Positions 1 to 8,936 of a stretch of 64,000 nucleotides of DNA are shown one piece after another. The stretch covers positions 62,001-126,000 of the forward strand of contig NZ_JADPQG010000003.1 in the NCBI RefSeq assembly GCF_015687175.1. The letters are read 5' to 3'. The notes below the pieces were generated by a model. The model was not told the DNA's origin. It searched no databases and was given only the letters and a program-made list of their open reading frames with translations. The position numbers were made by a program, and so were the translations under genes. Position 1 is the first letter of the stretch; every line of letters starts with the position of its first letter. The DNA comes from Reinekea sp. G2M2-21. Lineage in GTDB: Bacteria; Pseudomonadota; Gammaproteobacteria; Pseudomonadales; Natronospirillaceae.

Positions 1-332
1 CCAGCGTGATGAATGGGCGAGGTTTTACCGTGCATAACCCGGGCAGCTTTCACGACATTAGCGCCAAACACCTGCCCAATGGCCTGATGCCCCAAGCACA
101 CGCCCAATAGAGGCACCTTACCGGCGAAGGCTTCTATGGCCCGCAACGACACGCCCGATTCGTTTGGCGTGCAGGGCCCGGGCGAGATCATCAGCAGATC
201 GGGCCGGAGCCGGGCGATGCCATCGACATCAATGTTGTCATTTTTACGAACAACAACGTCAACAGACAGCGATTCCAGGTAGTTCACCAGCGTATAGGTG
301 AAGGAATCGTAGTTATCGATCATTAACAGCAT
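1..332 (-). CDS. trpG: Anthranilate synthase glutamine amidotransferase subunit (partial)
   Basis: Only the first 110 or so residues are inside the window; the gene runs off the left edge. TrpG hydrolyses glutamine and passes ammonia to TrpE for anthranilate formation in tryptophan synthesis. The class-I amidotransferase N-terminus is visible: IDNYDSFTY at residues 5-13, the oxyanion segment SPGPCTP near 50-56, the nucleophile elbow GVCLGHQ with Cys79, and [10 protein letters not shown] near the cut end. The ATG at 332 gives the standard family N-terminus. It is divergent from trpR, sharing a promoter region of about 100 bases. In many gammaproteobacteria trpD and trpC follow; that would lie outside the window. 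A second paralogue lies at 2133-2795. Confidence 0.93.
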   Translation of the reverse strand, partial: MLLMIDNYDSFTYTLVNYLESLSVDVVVRKNDNIDVDGIARLRPDLLMISPGPCTPNESGVSLRAIEAFAGKVPLLGVCLGHQAIGQVFGANVVKAARVMHGKTSPIHHA

Positions 333-394
333 GCAGTTTTCTCAAAATTCGGTGACGCGAATGGTAACACGAGCCACTTTTTTGAAACTACGCA

Positions 395-422
395 TTGACT
401 CTATCGCATTTTGTTATAGCAT
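395..422 (+). promoter_or_regulatory. Probable trpR promoter
   Basis: A TTGACT hexamer at 395-400 and a TAGCAT hexamer at 417-422 are separated by 16 bases. This would start transcription close to the trpR ATG at 431. No Shine-Dalgarno sequence is visible between these elements and the ATG, so the message could be leaderless. The assignment is by motif only. Confidence 0.4.
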
Positions 423-430
423 ACTAGTAC
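413..430. promoter_or_regulatory. TrpR operator-like palindrome
   Basis: GTTATAGCATACTAGTAC matches 13 of 18 positions of the enterobacterial trp operator palindrome (GTACTAGTTAACTAGTAC, from memory). The right half ACTAGTAC is perfect. It lies directly against the trpR start codon and overlaps the likely -10 region, the arrangement expected for autorepression of trpR-trpE-trpG, and possibly of the divergent trpG. Confidence 0.6.
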
Positions 431-676
431 ATGAATACATCAAACACTGAAAAAACTGAACTGCTCGACCACCTGCTGAGCGCCAAATCCCGTGAAGATA
501 TGGCGCATCGGCTGGAGCAATTGCTGACGCCAACGGAATATGAAGAAGTCATAAAACGACTGCAAATATTCAAAATGCTCGAAGATGGTCTGCCGCAGCG
601 GAAAATCGCTGAACAATTGGGTGTGGGCATTGCCACCGTATCGCGTGGTGCCCGAGCCTTAAAGAATGAACTTTAA
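431..676 (+). CDS. trpR: Trp operon repressor (TrpR family)
   Basis: This 81-residue protein is a short TrpR-family repressor (E. coli TrpR is about 108 residues). The family core LLTPTEYEEVIKRLQI is followed by a helix-turn-helix in GLPQRKIAEQLGVGIATVS at about residues 54-72. In the family, L-tryptophan is the corepressor and the dimer binds CTAG-centred operators; such a site lies immediately upstream. The gene is followed after 11 bases by a trpE-like gene, so it probably heads and controls the operon. The N-terminal arm is shorter than in E. coli. No ribosome-binding site is evident before the ATG. Confidence 0.9.
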   Translation: MNTSNTEKTELLDHLLSAKSREDMAHRLEQLLTPTEYEEVIKRLQIFKMLEDGLPQRKIAEQLGVGIATVSRGARALKNEL

Positions 677-687
677 TTGAGAACCTC

Positions 688-2058
688 ATGAGTCTGCTCC
701 CTTTCGAATTACCGCGTAAGCCGCAATACGTCAAAGTTGCCGATCAGTGTGATTTTTTTGAACTGTTCAAGAAAATCGAAAAACGCTATGACAACTGCTT
801 CATTCTGGAATCCCTCGGCGAAGACAGCCACATCGCCCGGCACACCATCATCGGCTTCGATCCTGAAAAAATAATATACGCGAACGCTGATCAACTGACC
901 GTGGAAGACCGTCAAGGTCAGCATGAAACCGTCACCACGGACAACCCTTACATGTTGCTGCGGGACTTGATGCCACAGAACATCATTTCACGCATGTACG
1001 CGGGTGGCCTGACGGGTTACCTGGGTTACGATGCGATGAATTATTTTGAACCGACCATGTCCATTCAGGCCAGTGAGCTGTTCGATACCTTCCGGTTTGG
1101 TCTGTACAAAGACGGGCTGGTTTTCGACAAAATGACCGGCGAAGTTTTCTACTTCTATTACGATGACAACCGCATTGCCATAATCGAAGAATTGCTAAAC
1201 ACGCCCTACACCGGCAATGGTGACTTGAAAATCACCGACCTAGGCGACAGCATGAGCCGCGAAGAACATCGCGATGCGGTCATGAAGGTGAAGCAGGACA
1301 TTATCGACGGGAAAATTTTCCAAACCGAGGTCGGCTTTAAAAAACATTTTAAGCTCGAAGGCGACTGCATCAACCTGTACGAGAAGTTACGCGACATCAA
1401 CCCGTCACCACAGATGTATTATGTTAAATTCGGCGAACAAAAACTGATTGGCGCAAGTCCTGAATTGCTGTTCCGTTTACGCCAAGGCGAAATGGAAACC
1501 TTTCCGCTGGCCGGAACCACCAAACGTGGCGCCACCGCAGAAGAAGACACCGCGCTGGCTCGCGTACTGCTGAATGATCCGAAAGAAATCGCCGAACACA
1601 ACATGATTGTCGACTTACACCGCAATGATATTGGCCGCGTTGCGCGCTTCGGCACGGTGAAAGTCCGCTCGCTCATGGACATCAAACGATTCAGCCATGT
1701 GCAGCACATTTCCAGTGAGATTGTCGGCATTATCGATGAAAACCAAGATATGTTTACCGCGTTGGCCAGCAACTTTCCGGCAGGCACCTTAACCGGTGCG
1801 CCTAAAATTGAGGCTATGAAAATCATCGACGATCTGGAAACGGATGGGCGTGGACCTTACGGCGGTGCCGTTGGCCATTTTTCATTTAATGGCGATTGCA
1901 CCTTCGCCATTCCGATTCGAACAGTTTTTGCCAATGGCGAAAAAGCCTATGTGCAAACCTGTGGTGGTAACGTTTACGACTCGAACCCGGACGATGAGTA
2001 TGAGGAGATCCGGCGTAAATTTGCCGGTACCCGCAAAGTGCTGGAATTGTTTATGTAA
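688..2058 (+). CDS. trpE: Anthranilate synthase component I (chorismate-binding)
   Basis: This 456-residue chorismate-binding enzyme is most likely the large anthranilate synthase subunit, converting chorismate plus ammonia to anthranilate. Near residues 38-46 is ILESLGEDS, resembling the LLES tryptophan feedback motif of TrpE. The catalytic half carries FPLAGTTKRG near 270 (RPIAGT-type loop), SNFPAGTLTGAPK near 361 and GPYGGAVGHFS after it. It is followed by its own amidotransferase gene and preceded by trpR, which favours tryptophan synthesis over p-aminobenzoate or phenazine use. PLAGTT in place of PIAGTR is a mild deviation. Aminodeoxychorismate synthase PabB is the main alternative. Confidence 0.88.
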   Translation: MSLLPFELPRKPQYVKVADQCDFFELFKKIEKRYDNCFILESLGEDSHIARHTIIGFDPEKIIYANADQLTVEDRQGQHETVTTDNPYMLLRDLMPQNIISRMYAGGLTGYLGYDAMNYFEPTMSIQASELFDTFRFGLYKDGLVFDKMTGEVFYFYYDDNRIAIIEELLNTPYTGNGDLKITDLGDSMSREEHRDAVMKVKQDIIDGKIFQTEVGFKKHFKLEGDCINLYEKLRDINPSPQMYYVKFGEQKLIGASPELLFRLRQGEMETFPLAGTTKRGATAEEDTALARVLLNDPKEIAEHNMIVDLHRNDIGRVARFGTVKVRSLMDIKRFSHVQHISSEIVGIIDENQDMFTALASNFPAGTLTGAPKIEAMKIIDDLETDGRGPYGGAVGHFSFNGDCTFAIPIRTVFANGEKAYVQTCGGNVYDSNPDDEYEEIRRKFAGTRKVLELFM

Positions 2059-2132
2059 CCGATCGTACCGTGACCGTCGCAACGTGCACGGTCTCGCCAA
2101 CAAACGATCCGAACAACACTGAGAAATTAAGT

Positions 2133-2795
2133 ATGCACATTTACATCATCGACAACTACGACTCGTTCACCTTCAATCTGTATCAGTTTATCGGTGAAGT
2201 TCTGCAAAGTGAGAAAAACAAGGGGACGATCAGCGATTTTATCATCACCGTAAAACGCAACGATGAAGTCACCCTGGCCGACATCCGCAATGCTCAACCG
2301 GACCGCATTATTATTTCCCCCGGGCCTGGCTCTCCGGATGATAAACACTATTTTGGCGTGTGCGCTGAGGTCATCACAGAACTCGGTAAAACCATACCCC
2401 TGCTCGGCGTTTGCCTTGGCATGCAGGGCATCGTGCATTGCTTTGGTGGCAACATTGTCAAAGCGCCGTTACCGATGCATGGGAAAATAAGCCCCATCAA
2501 TCACGACGGCACCGGTGTTTTTGAGCAGATGCCCGATCAGCTTGAGGTTATGCGCTATCATTCCCTGATTGCCAGCGCGGCAACGTTGCCAGAATGCCTG
2601 CGCGTGAACGCTACAGTCGGTTCGCTGACCAAAGCAGACTTTAATAACCGCGACAAACTGACTTCCGCCGGTGATTTCGAAATCATGGGCGTCGAGCACA
2701 ACGACTACCCGATTTACGGCATCCAGTTTCACCCGGAATCCTTTGCGACCGAAGGCGGGAAAGACCTGATCCGGAATTTCCTGTTCGTCGCTTAA
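2133..2795 (+). CDS. trpG: Anthranilate synthase component II-like glutamine amidotransferase
   Basis: This 220-residue class-I amidotransferase has [14 protein letters not shown] at the N-terminus, SPGPGSPDD near residue 65, nucleophile GVCLGMQ with Cys near 93, and the His-Glu pair in FHPESF near 199-201. The ATG at 2133 gives the canonical MHIYIIDNYDSF start; an upstream in-frame start at 2070 would add unrelated residues. It is longer than the divergent trpG because of extra residues after positions 30 and 160, so it is a separate paralogue paired with the adjacent TrpE. It probably supplies ammonia to that TrpE in a TrpR-controlled synthase. Confidence 0.88.
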   Translation: MHIYIIDNYDSFTFNLYQFIGEVLQSEKNKGTISDFIITVKRNDEVTLADIRNAQPDRIIISPGPGSPDDKHYFGVCAEVITELGKTIPLLGVCLGMQGIVHCFGGNIVKAPLPMHGKISPINHDGTGVFEQMPDQLEVMRYHSLIASAATLPECLRVNATVGSLTKADFNNRDKLTSAGDFEIMGVEHNDYPIYGIQFHPESFATEGGKDLIRNFLFVA

Positions 2796-2936
2796 GCTTG
2801 AGCAATAATCCGAACTGCCCTAAACCGGCTTAGATGGCCGGTTGCAATCACCTGCGTGAAAAACTGTCGCAGAACCACTTTATGGTTTAGGCTCATAGAG
2901 TAAATAGCGCTCTCTGAATCGGAGACCAGCCCCGGC

Positions 2937-4397
2937 ATGTTTGCTCTTAAACTGAACAGCGATGCGACAGCGGCCTTCCGGAATGTCCGAGTGGGCCAGT
3001 CACTGTGGGTCGCCATTACCTATGTCATTTGCGCGCGCATCGGGCAAATGTTCGCCATCGACCCCGCCAATGTCACGCCCGTTTGGATCCCCTCCGGCAT
3101 ACTGTTGGCTGTAGCCCTGAGACTGGGACCTCAAATTTGGCCGGGTATCTTTCTGGGCGCGTTCACTGGCAATATCTGGGCATATTTTTCAACAGACAGC
3201 CTGACGCGAATGCTGGCGGCGGTCGCATCTGCTACGTTAAACGGCATCGGCGACGTTATCAGCATTGTGGTCATGGCCCAGCTCATCGTTCACCTCAACC
3301 GTTCAAACCGTATTTTAAACAGCCACCAATCGTTGGCGATTTTCATCGTTTTCGGTGCGTTTGTCGGCCCTTTCATCAGCGCACTTTTCGGGGCGACAGG
3401 TTTGCTGTGGTTTGGTCACATTGAATCGGAAGCGTATCGCACCGTAATGCAAACCTGGCTCCTCGGTGACAGCACGGGCGTCATTATTTTCACTCCGTTT
3501 TTACTGTCCTGGCTGTACCCAGAAGAGCACTTCACGCGCAGAACCTTGTTCACACTGATCGTAGTGACCGCGTACGCGATGCTGATAACTGGCGTGATTT
3601 TCGACATTCTGAGGTTGCCCAAACTTGCCCAATACGGCCTGTTTTTATTTTTGCCCGCGCTGTTTTACGCCCTGATTCACCTGGGTCAACGCCTGGTGTT
3701 TTCCGTGCAGGTGGCGGCATTGTCTTTGGCGGTGGTGGCCACTGCCTTGAACAAAGGACCGTTCTATCAGGCAGATCCGCATAGCGCTTTGATCTATCTG
3801 CAACTGTTCGCGGCAATCTTTTCACTGGTGCTCTTTGTGTTCGCCATTCTCAACATGGACAAATCCCGAAGCAGCAAACTACTGCAGCGGCGAACACTCG
3901 AACTGGAAGAACTGTACCGTAAAGACGCCCTCACCAAGCTGTGGAACCGATACCGCATTAAAGAGTTTATGGATCTGGAAATGATTCGCTACCGTCGCGA
4001 TAAACGACCATTTGGCCTGCTACTGCTGGATATCGATGACTTTAAACGGATCAATGACGAACATGGGCATCTGACCGGGGACAAAGTTCTCATTGAATTA
4101 TCGCAGTTTGTTCAGTCCCGCATCCGTGAGGTGGATTTTCTTGGTCGCTGGGGCGGTGAAGAATTTATCATTATTGTCAGTGAAACATCCGCCGAGGCTA
4201 TTCTATTGCTGGCAGAAAAACTGCAAACCATGATTCGCGAACATAACTTTGAATCCATTCAACCTAGGTTGACGGTAAGCATCGGTGTTTCGTTGGTGAA
4301 CGAAACCGACACGGAATTGACGTTAATGGACCGGGTCGACTCTGCCTTGTACCAGGCCAAGAACAAAGGCAAGGATCAAGTTATTTTTGTGGAATAA
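2937..4397 (+). CDS. MASE1-domain diguanylate cyclase
   Basis: This 486-residue inner-membrane protein has an N-terminal MASE1-type sensor with about eight hydrophobic segments up to residue 305; the pattern VTPVWIPSGI near residue 58 is typical of MASE1. A short linker leads to a GGDEF domain. The active-site loop is GGEEF at about 405-409, with an RxxD inhibitory I-site (REVD) five residues before it, so an active, product-inhibited c-di-GMP synthase is expected. The ligand of MASE1 is unknown. GGAGA precedes the ATG by about 11 bases. The gene stands alone. Confidence 0.92.
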   Translation: MFALKLNSDATAAFRNVRVGQSLWVAITYVICARIGQMFAIDPANVTPVWIPSGILLAVALRLGPQIWPGIFLGAFTGNIWAYFSTDSLTRMLAAVASATLNGIGDVISIVVMAQLIVHLNRSNRILNSHQSLAIFIVFGAFVGPFISALFGATGLLWFGHIESEAYRTVMQTWLLGDSTGVIIFTPFLLSWLYPEEHFTRRTLFTLIVVTAYAMLITGVIFDILRLPKLAQYGLFLFLPALFYALIHLGQRLVFSVQVAALSLAVVATALNKGPFYQADPHSALIYLQLFAAIFSLVLFVFAILNMDKSRSSKLLQRRTLELEELYRKDALTKLWNRYRIKEFMDLEMIRYRRDKRPFGLLLLDIDDFKRINDEHGHLTGDKVLIELSQFVQSRIREVDFLGRWGGEEFIIIVSETSAEAILLLAEKLQTMIREHNFESIQPRLTVSIGVSLVNETDTELTLMDRVDSALYQAKNKGKDQVIFVE

Positions 4398-4797
4398 GTG
4401 GAATAAAGTTTCTCAAACCCGGCAGCCTCATCGCGTTTAAAAATTCATTAATCTTCCGAACAGCACCGTCTTTCATGAAGGTTTTAGCAACAATAAATCG
4501 AAAGAGGCACCTATAACGCACTGCCTGAACACGCTGATAAGGTCATTCAAAGGGTTCTGGCTCCAACTTTAGTCGCATGCCACAAACACCCGCACCGCTA
4601 AACAAATCTGTTTGGCGCCTTTTGGCGTAACCTTGATACCGGTCTACCCTTTTTAAAAGACAAGCGCATTGGCAAACAACCGAGACGGTTATTTCTGTTG
4701 ACCCCACATAACAGGAATCGGTAAGGTGGCCGGTAACAAAATAAAAACAATAAAAATGCAAGCAACCCACATTGCCTGCTTAAGAGAGTTATAACGC
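4398..4797. other. Gene-free leader upstream of the ABC-importer operon
   Basis: About 400 bases without a convincing gene. Short minus-strand reading frames here lack ribosome-binding sites and family motifs. The region probably holds the promoter of the importer operon, but no clear promoter, operator or riboswitch could be picked out by eye. Confidence 0.5.
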
Positions 4798-5571
4798 ATG
4801 CTAACCGTTCAAAACGCGAGTTTGAGTTTTGGTGGCATTCGCGCACTCGTTGATTTAAGTTTTACAGCGAAACAAGGCGAAATCACCTCCGTTATCGGCC
4901 CGAACGGCGCCGGTAAAACTAGTTTGTTCAATGTAATTTCGGGTTTCTATCAGCCACAGCAAGGCGCTGTGCTGTTTGAAGGCAAAGACATTACCCACAT
5001 CCGACCCGACCAGCGGGCCAAACTGGGGATTTCCCGTACCTTTCAAAATATCGCCCTGTTCCGGGGCATGACCGTGCTCGATAACATCAAACTGGGTGGC
5101 CACAATAAATTGTCGTCCGGCTTGTTTGCCTCCGGCTGGTTTTACGGTGCAGCGCAACGCGAAGAAGTGGCGTTCCGTGCCGAGATCGAGCGCGACGTGA
5201 TCGATTTTCTCGAACTGGACCATATCCGCAAGGCGCCAGTCGCTGCGCTGCCCTATGGCTTACAGAAGCGTGTCGAGTTGGCGCGTGCGCTGGCCATGAA
5301 GCCGAAGTTGTTGATGCTGGATGAACCCGTCGCCGGTATGAACCGGGAAGAAACCGAAGACATCGCCCGTTTCATTCTGGACATTCAAGAGCAATGGGGA
5401 ACCACCATTTTGCTGGTTGAACACGACATGGGCATGGTGATGGATATTTCCGATCAGGTGGTGGTGTTGAACTTTGGCCGCCAGATTGCCGCAGGCACCC
5501 CGCACGAGGTGCAGCAAAACCCAGCTGTTATCGAAGCCTACCTCGGCAGCAACGAAGCAGGAGCCGCATAA
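4798..5571 (+). CDS. livG: Branched-chain/hydrophobic amino-acid type ABC importer ATPase (LivG-like)
   Basis: This 257-residue cytoplasmic ABC ATPase powers the HAAT-family importer encoded by the next genes. Visible are Walker A GPNGAGKT near residues 33-40, the Q-loop in SRTFQNIALF, an ABC signature variant LPYGLQKRVE near 150, Walker B LLMLDEPVAG near 170 and the H-loop in VEHDMG. The variant signature (LPYG instead of LSGG) is usual in LivG proteins. It overlaps the permease start by one base (TAATG), indicating coupled translation. The substrate is not determined by sequence; the acyl-CoA ligase in the same operon points to an organic acid rather than an amino acid. Confidence 0.92.
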   Translation: MLTVQNASLSFGGIRALVDLSFTAKQGEITSVIGPNGAGKTSLFNVISGFYQPQQGAVLFEGKDITHIRPDQRAKLGISRTFQNIALFRGMTVLDNIKLGGHNKLSSGLFASGWFYGAAQREEVAFRAEIERDVIDFLELDHIRKAPVAALPYGLQKRVELARALAMKPKLLMLDEPVAGMNREETEDIARFILDIQEQWGTTILLVEHDMGMVMDISDQVVVLNFGRQIAAGTPHEVQQNPAVIEAYLGSNEAGAA

Positions 5572-6575
5572 TGGGACAAGTTATGCAGTATCTGCTGAAC
5601 GGCACGATGAATGGCGCACTGTACGCGTTAATTGCGGTGGGCATTGTCTCCATTTTTAAATCCACCAAAGTGGTCAGCTTCGCCCACGGGCACGTCATTA
5701 TGTTCGGGGCTTACTTCTACTTCACCTTTGCCGTGATTCTGCCGGGTGCGGAATTCATGCCCGACTGGGTTGCTAAATGGGAACCCGAGTGGTTACTCGC
5801 CTACAAAGAAGGCGCCATGATGTTTTCGCCCAAAGCCGCCATTGCCGCTTGGGTGAGTAACCTGCCGCGCATTGTGTTGGGCTTGGTGGGTTCGATAATC
5901 TGCAATGCCCTGCTTGCCGTGGTCATTGAACGGTTGTTTATGCGCCCGCTGCTTGGGCAAAGTTCGTTGTCGATGATTCTGTGCACCGTCGGTTTAATCT
6001 GGGTACTGGAAGGCAGTGCTTCGTTAATCTGGTCAGCGGATATCGACCAGGTACCGGCCCTGGGTCCTAATTTCCCGATTCGTTTTCAACTGTTTGGTGA
6101 TCAGGTATTTCTGTTCAGCGCCTCAGTGGTGAACTTTGTCATTGCGTTGCTGTTATTCGCGGCACTCATGTTGGTGCTTCGCTTCACGCGCTCAGGGGTC
6201 GCCATACGCGCCACCGCTGAAGATCAATCCACGGCTTACGCAATGGGCATTAACGTGCCTGCAGTGTTCACCTCGGCCTGGGTTGTTGCCGCCACCACGG
6301 GCGCCGTTGCGGGCGCAATTCTGGCCAGTCGCAATGGCTTGTCTCCCACACTCGGCCTGTTTGGTTTGTCGGTGTTGGCGGTGGTGTTAATGGGCGGGCT
6401 GGATTCGTTTGCGGGTGTGTTCATTGCGGCCATGATCATCGGCATTATGGAAGCGTTCACGCAATGGAAATTCGGTGGTGAATACGCCGAGATCGTCCCT
6501 TACGTCTTGGTTCTTGTGGTTATCCTGTGGCGACCGAACGGTTTGTTGGGTCAGGCCGAAATAGAGCGAATTTAA
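5571..6575 (+). CDS. livH: HAAT-family ABC importer permease (LivH-like)
   Basis: This 334-residue inner-membrane permease has about eight hydrophobic helices. The N-terminal LLNGTMNGALYALIAVGI segment and the GVAIRATAEDQSTAYAMGI cytoplasmic loop near residue 215 are typical of LivH permeases and contact the ATPase. A hydrophilic insertion at about residues 60-90 lengthens it relative to E. coli LivH (308 residues). It is the second gene of the importer operon and sits directly before the LivM-like partner. Confidence 0.92.
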   Translation: MGQVMQYLLNGTMNGALYALIAVGIVSIFKSTKVVSFAHGHVIMFGAYFYFTFAVILPGAEFMPDWVAKWEPEWLLAYKEGAMMFSPKAAIAAWVSNLPRIVLGLVGSIICNALLAVVIERLFMRPLLGQSSLSMILCTVGLIWVLEGSASLIWSADIDQVPALGPNFPIRFQLFGDQVFLFSASVVNFVIALLLFAALMLVLRFTRSGVAIRATAEDQSTAYAMGINVPAVFTSAWVVAATTGAVAGAILASRNGLSPTLGLFGLSVLAVVLMGGLDSFAGVFIAAMIIGIMEAFTQWKFGGEYAEIVPYVLVLVVILWRPNGLLGQAEIERI

Positions 6576-6577
6576 TT

Positions 6578-7630
6578 TTGATTACCGGACATTACAAAAC
6601 GGCATACGCCGCTGACGAAAGCATCTGGAATAACTGGGCGAAAAAATCAGGTTTGGTCATTGCCTTGATCGGCCTGTTTGCCTTTCCATTGTTTGCCAAT
6701 AATTACTTGCTGCTGATTGCCGGACAAATCCTGATTTACATGATTGCCGTCACCGGAGTGAACGTTCTGGTGGGATACACCGGCTTAATGTCGCTCGGGC
6801 ATGGCGCGTTCTTCGCCGTTGGTGCCTATACCGCCGTTATCGCGCATAACGCGGTCGAGAATTTATTCCCGCTCATTACATTGGCGTTGTCGGCCGGTGT
6901 AGCCGCGTTGTTTGGTCTGCTGTTCGGGCTGCCATCGTTGCGCGTAAAAGGCCTGTACCTTGCCGTGGCGACCTTATCAGCCAACTTTATTATTCTGTTT
7001 CTCATCCGTCAGGACTGGGCCGCACCGTGGACAGGAGGCCGTCAAGGCATCGAAACCCCCAACGCCGTGATATTCGGCTGGGAGCTGGCCTCGAACACCG
7101 CCAAATATTACTTAATTGCGCCAGTCTTTGTGGTGTTCGTTCTGTTTGCCCAAAATCTGTTTCGCACCCGCTTTGGTCGCGCCCTCATTGCCATTCGTGA
7201 CAACGACCATTCCGCCGAAATTCTGGGCATATCCCTGTACGCCTATAAGCTGAAAAGTTTTGCTATTTCTGCCGCCTATTGCGGCGCGGCCGGCGCGCTG
7301 TGGAGTTATTTTTTCCCGGCGATTCTGCCGGAAGATTTCAGCCTGAACATGTCGATCACTCTGGTGGTCTGCCTGATCGCAGGCGGCATGGGGCGCACGC
7401 TGGGGCCGCTGTTTGGCACCCTGCTGATTTTGTTGATTCCTGAAATTCTGAAAATTATCAGCGGCGTCTTTACCGGTGGTGATGGCAACGCCCTTATTCA
7501 TTTTAGCTCGATCCGAGACATTGTGTTCGGCCTGCTGATTATTCTGTTTCTGATTTTCGAACCCATGGGCTTGGTGTCGATATGGGATCGTTTCTGGCGC
7601 TTTGTCGCGCGCTGGCCATTCTCAAAATAA
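6578..7630 (+). CDS. livM: HAAT-family ABC importer permease (LivM-like)
   Basis: This second permease of the importer has around ten hydrophobic segments and the LivM hallmarks YTGLMSLGHGAFFAVGAY and a GRALIAIRDNDHSAEILGI loop. I place the start at TTG 6578, giving MITGHYKTAYAADE, because relatives begin with a G(Q/H)(F/Y)KT(S/A)Y motif. An in-frame ATG at 6527 would overlap livH by 49 bases and add 17 atypical residues. An ATT at 6575 is also possible. It forms the membrane channel as a heterodimer with the LivH-like protein. Confidence 0.9.
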   Translation: MITGHYKTAYAADESIWNNWAKKSGLVIALIGLFAFPLFANNYLLLIAGQILIYMIAVTGVNVLVGYTGLMSLGHGAFFAVGAYTAVIAHNAVENLFPLITLALSAGVAALFGLLFGLPSLRVKGLYLAVATLSANFIILFLIRQDWAAPWTGGRQGIETPNAVIFGWELASNTAKYYLIAPVFVVFVLFAQNLFRTRFGRALIAIRDNDHSAEILGISLYAYKLKSFAISAAYCGAAGALWSYFFPAILPEDFSLNMSITLVVCLIAGGMGRTLGPLFGTLLILLIPEILKIISGVFTGGDGNALIHFSSIRDIVFGLLIILFLIFEPMGLVSIWDRFWRFVARWPFSK

Positions 7631-7648
7631 CAACAAGAGGAATTAGAC

Positions 7649-8845
7649 ATGACGATGAAACGTCGAACCTTTATCAAAGCTGGCGCCGCAATCACAGCCG
7701 CCAGTTTGGCACCTGCCATTGTTCGGGCCGAAGAAAAAGTCTGGCGCGTTGGCGGGTCACTGCCCATGACCGGTCCTTTTGCAACAGCGGGCCAATTGGT
7801 TGCACCAGCACTGACCGATTTCACCATGATGGTGAATGACGCAGGCGGCATTGGCGGCAAGCCCATGAAAATCGAAGTGGAAGACTCTGGCTACGTGCCG
7901 AAAAACGCACTGGCGAATTTCGAACGCGCTCTGGCCAGCGGCCCCCTGCACGGTTACTTTGGTGACTCTACCGGCTTTATGGAATTGGTGGGTCCTTCGC
8001 TGACCGGTGACAAAGCGGTCATGATGATGTCGACCTCTTTCGCGTCATCGCTGGCTGACCCGGCGAAACGTCCGTACCAGTTTATGGCCGGACCGAGCTA
8101 TCAGGATCAGGTGGAAATTCTGCTAAAAGACATCAGCGCCAAAGGCGGTAAAACGGTCGCTCTGGTGTATTCCGATTCTGAATTCGGCCGCGACCCCATT
8201 CCACACGCCCGCAACATTGCCAAGCAATTGGGCATTAAAATTGTGCTGGAAGAAGTGACTAAGACAGCTGGTGCGGATATCGAATCCCACGTGACCAAGC
8301 TGGCGCAGGCGAACCCGGAGTACGCCATTCTGCAGGGTTACGTGACGGGCGTATGGCCACAGTTAATTGGTGCGGCGCGCGCCTTTGGCTTGAGCACGCA
8401 ATTCATGGGCACCTTCTGGGGAATGGAAAAGGTGGTGGCGGACCGTGTTACCGAACAGGCTGGACCGTTCCTCGACGGTTATCAGGGTGTTATGCCGTAC
8501 CGCTATTTCTACGACCAGAAAGACGCGCCCTATTATCAGGAAGTTAACGCCTGGAAAAAAGCACAGAACGCTGATTTCCCGGGTTACATCGTCACCTGGG
8601 CGCTGGAAGCGTACATCAATTTGCTGATCTGGAAGAAGTCGATGGAGATCACCATCGAAGCCGATAAACCCATTACCGCTGACAACCTGATGGCCTCTAT
8701 GCGCTCCATCCGCAATTGGGACACAGGCGGGTTCTTTGGCAGCCCGGTTTCGCTGGCCGAGCATAAAATCGGTCAAGGTCGCGTTTACAAATACAGTGCC
8801 GAAACCAAATTGTTTACCCCGGTTTCAGACTGGATAACCACCTGA
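7649..8845 (+). CDS. Periplasmic substrate-binding protein of the HAAT-type importer
   Basis: This 398-residue binding protein carries a twin-arginine signal: MKRRTFIKAGAAITAASLAP, with RRTFIK at residues 4-9 and probable cleavage after IVRA near residue 28. Tat export implies folding, perhaps with a ligand, before secretion. The mature part is a two-lobed Peripla_BP_6 fold, with GSLPMTGPFA at the start of lobe one as in LivJ and amide/urea binding proteins. AGAGG-like ribosome-binding bases lie at 7635-7640. Its place between livM and livF assigns it to this importer; the ligand is unknown. Confidence 0.9.
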   Translation: MTMKRRTFIKAGAAITAASLAPAIVRAEEKVWRVGGSLPMTGPFATAGQLVAPALTDFTMMVNDAGGIGGKPMKIEVEDSGYVPKNALANFERALASGPLHGYFGDSTGFMELVGPSLTGDKAVMMMSTSFASSLADPAKRPYQFMAGPSYQDQVEILLKDISAKGGKTVALVYSDSEFGRDPIPHARNIAKQLGIKIVLEEVTKTAGADIESHVTKLAQANPEYAILQGYVTGVWPQLIGAARAFGLSTQFMGTFWGMEKVVADRVTEQAGPFLDGYQGVMPYRYFYDQKDAPYYQEVNAWKKAQNADFPGYIVTWALEAYINLLIWKKSMEITIEADKPITADNLMASMRSIRNWDTGGFFGSPVSLAEHKIGQGRVYKYSAETKLFTPVSDWITT

Positions 8846-8859
8846 ACCAAACCCTGACA

Positions 8860-8895
8860 CGGTTAATGCCCTGAAACTATTCCGGGCGTTAACCG
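8860..8895 (+). promoter_or_regulatory. Intercistronic stem-loop
   Basis: CGGTTAATGCCC at 8860-8871 pairs with GGGCGTTAACCG at 8884-8895 around a 12-base loop. There is no T-run, so it is not a standard terminator. Its position directly after the binding-protein gene suggests mRNA stabilisation or partial attenuation, giving more binding protein than downstream ATPase. That role is inferred. Confidence 0.55.
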
Positions 8896-8936
8896 CCTAA
8901 TTGTCTGGACGTAAACGCACTGAAAAACGAGACCCT

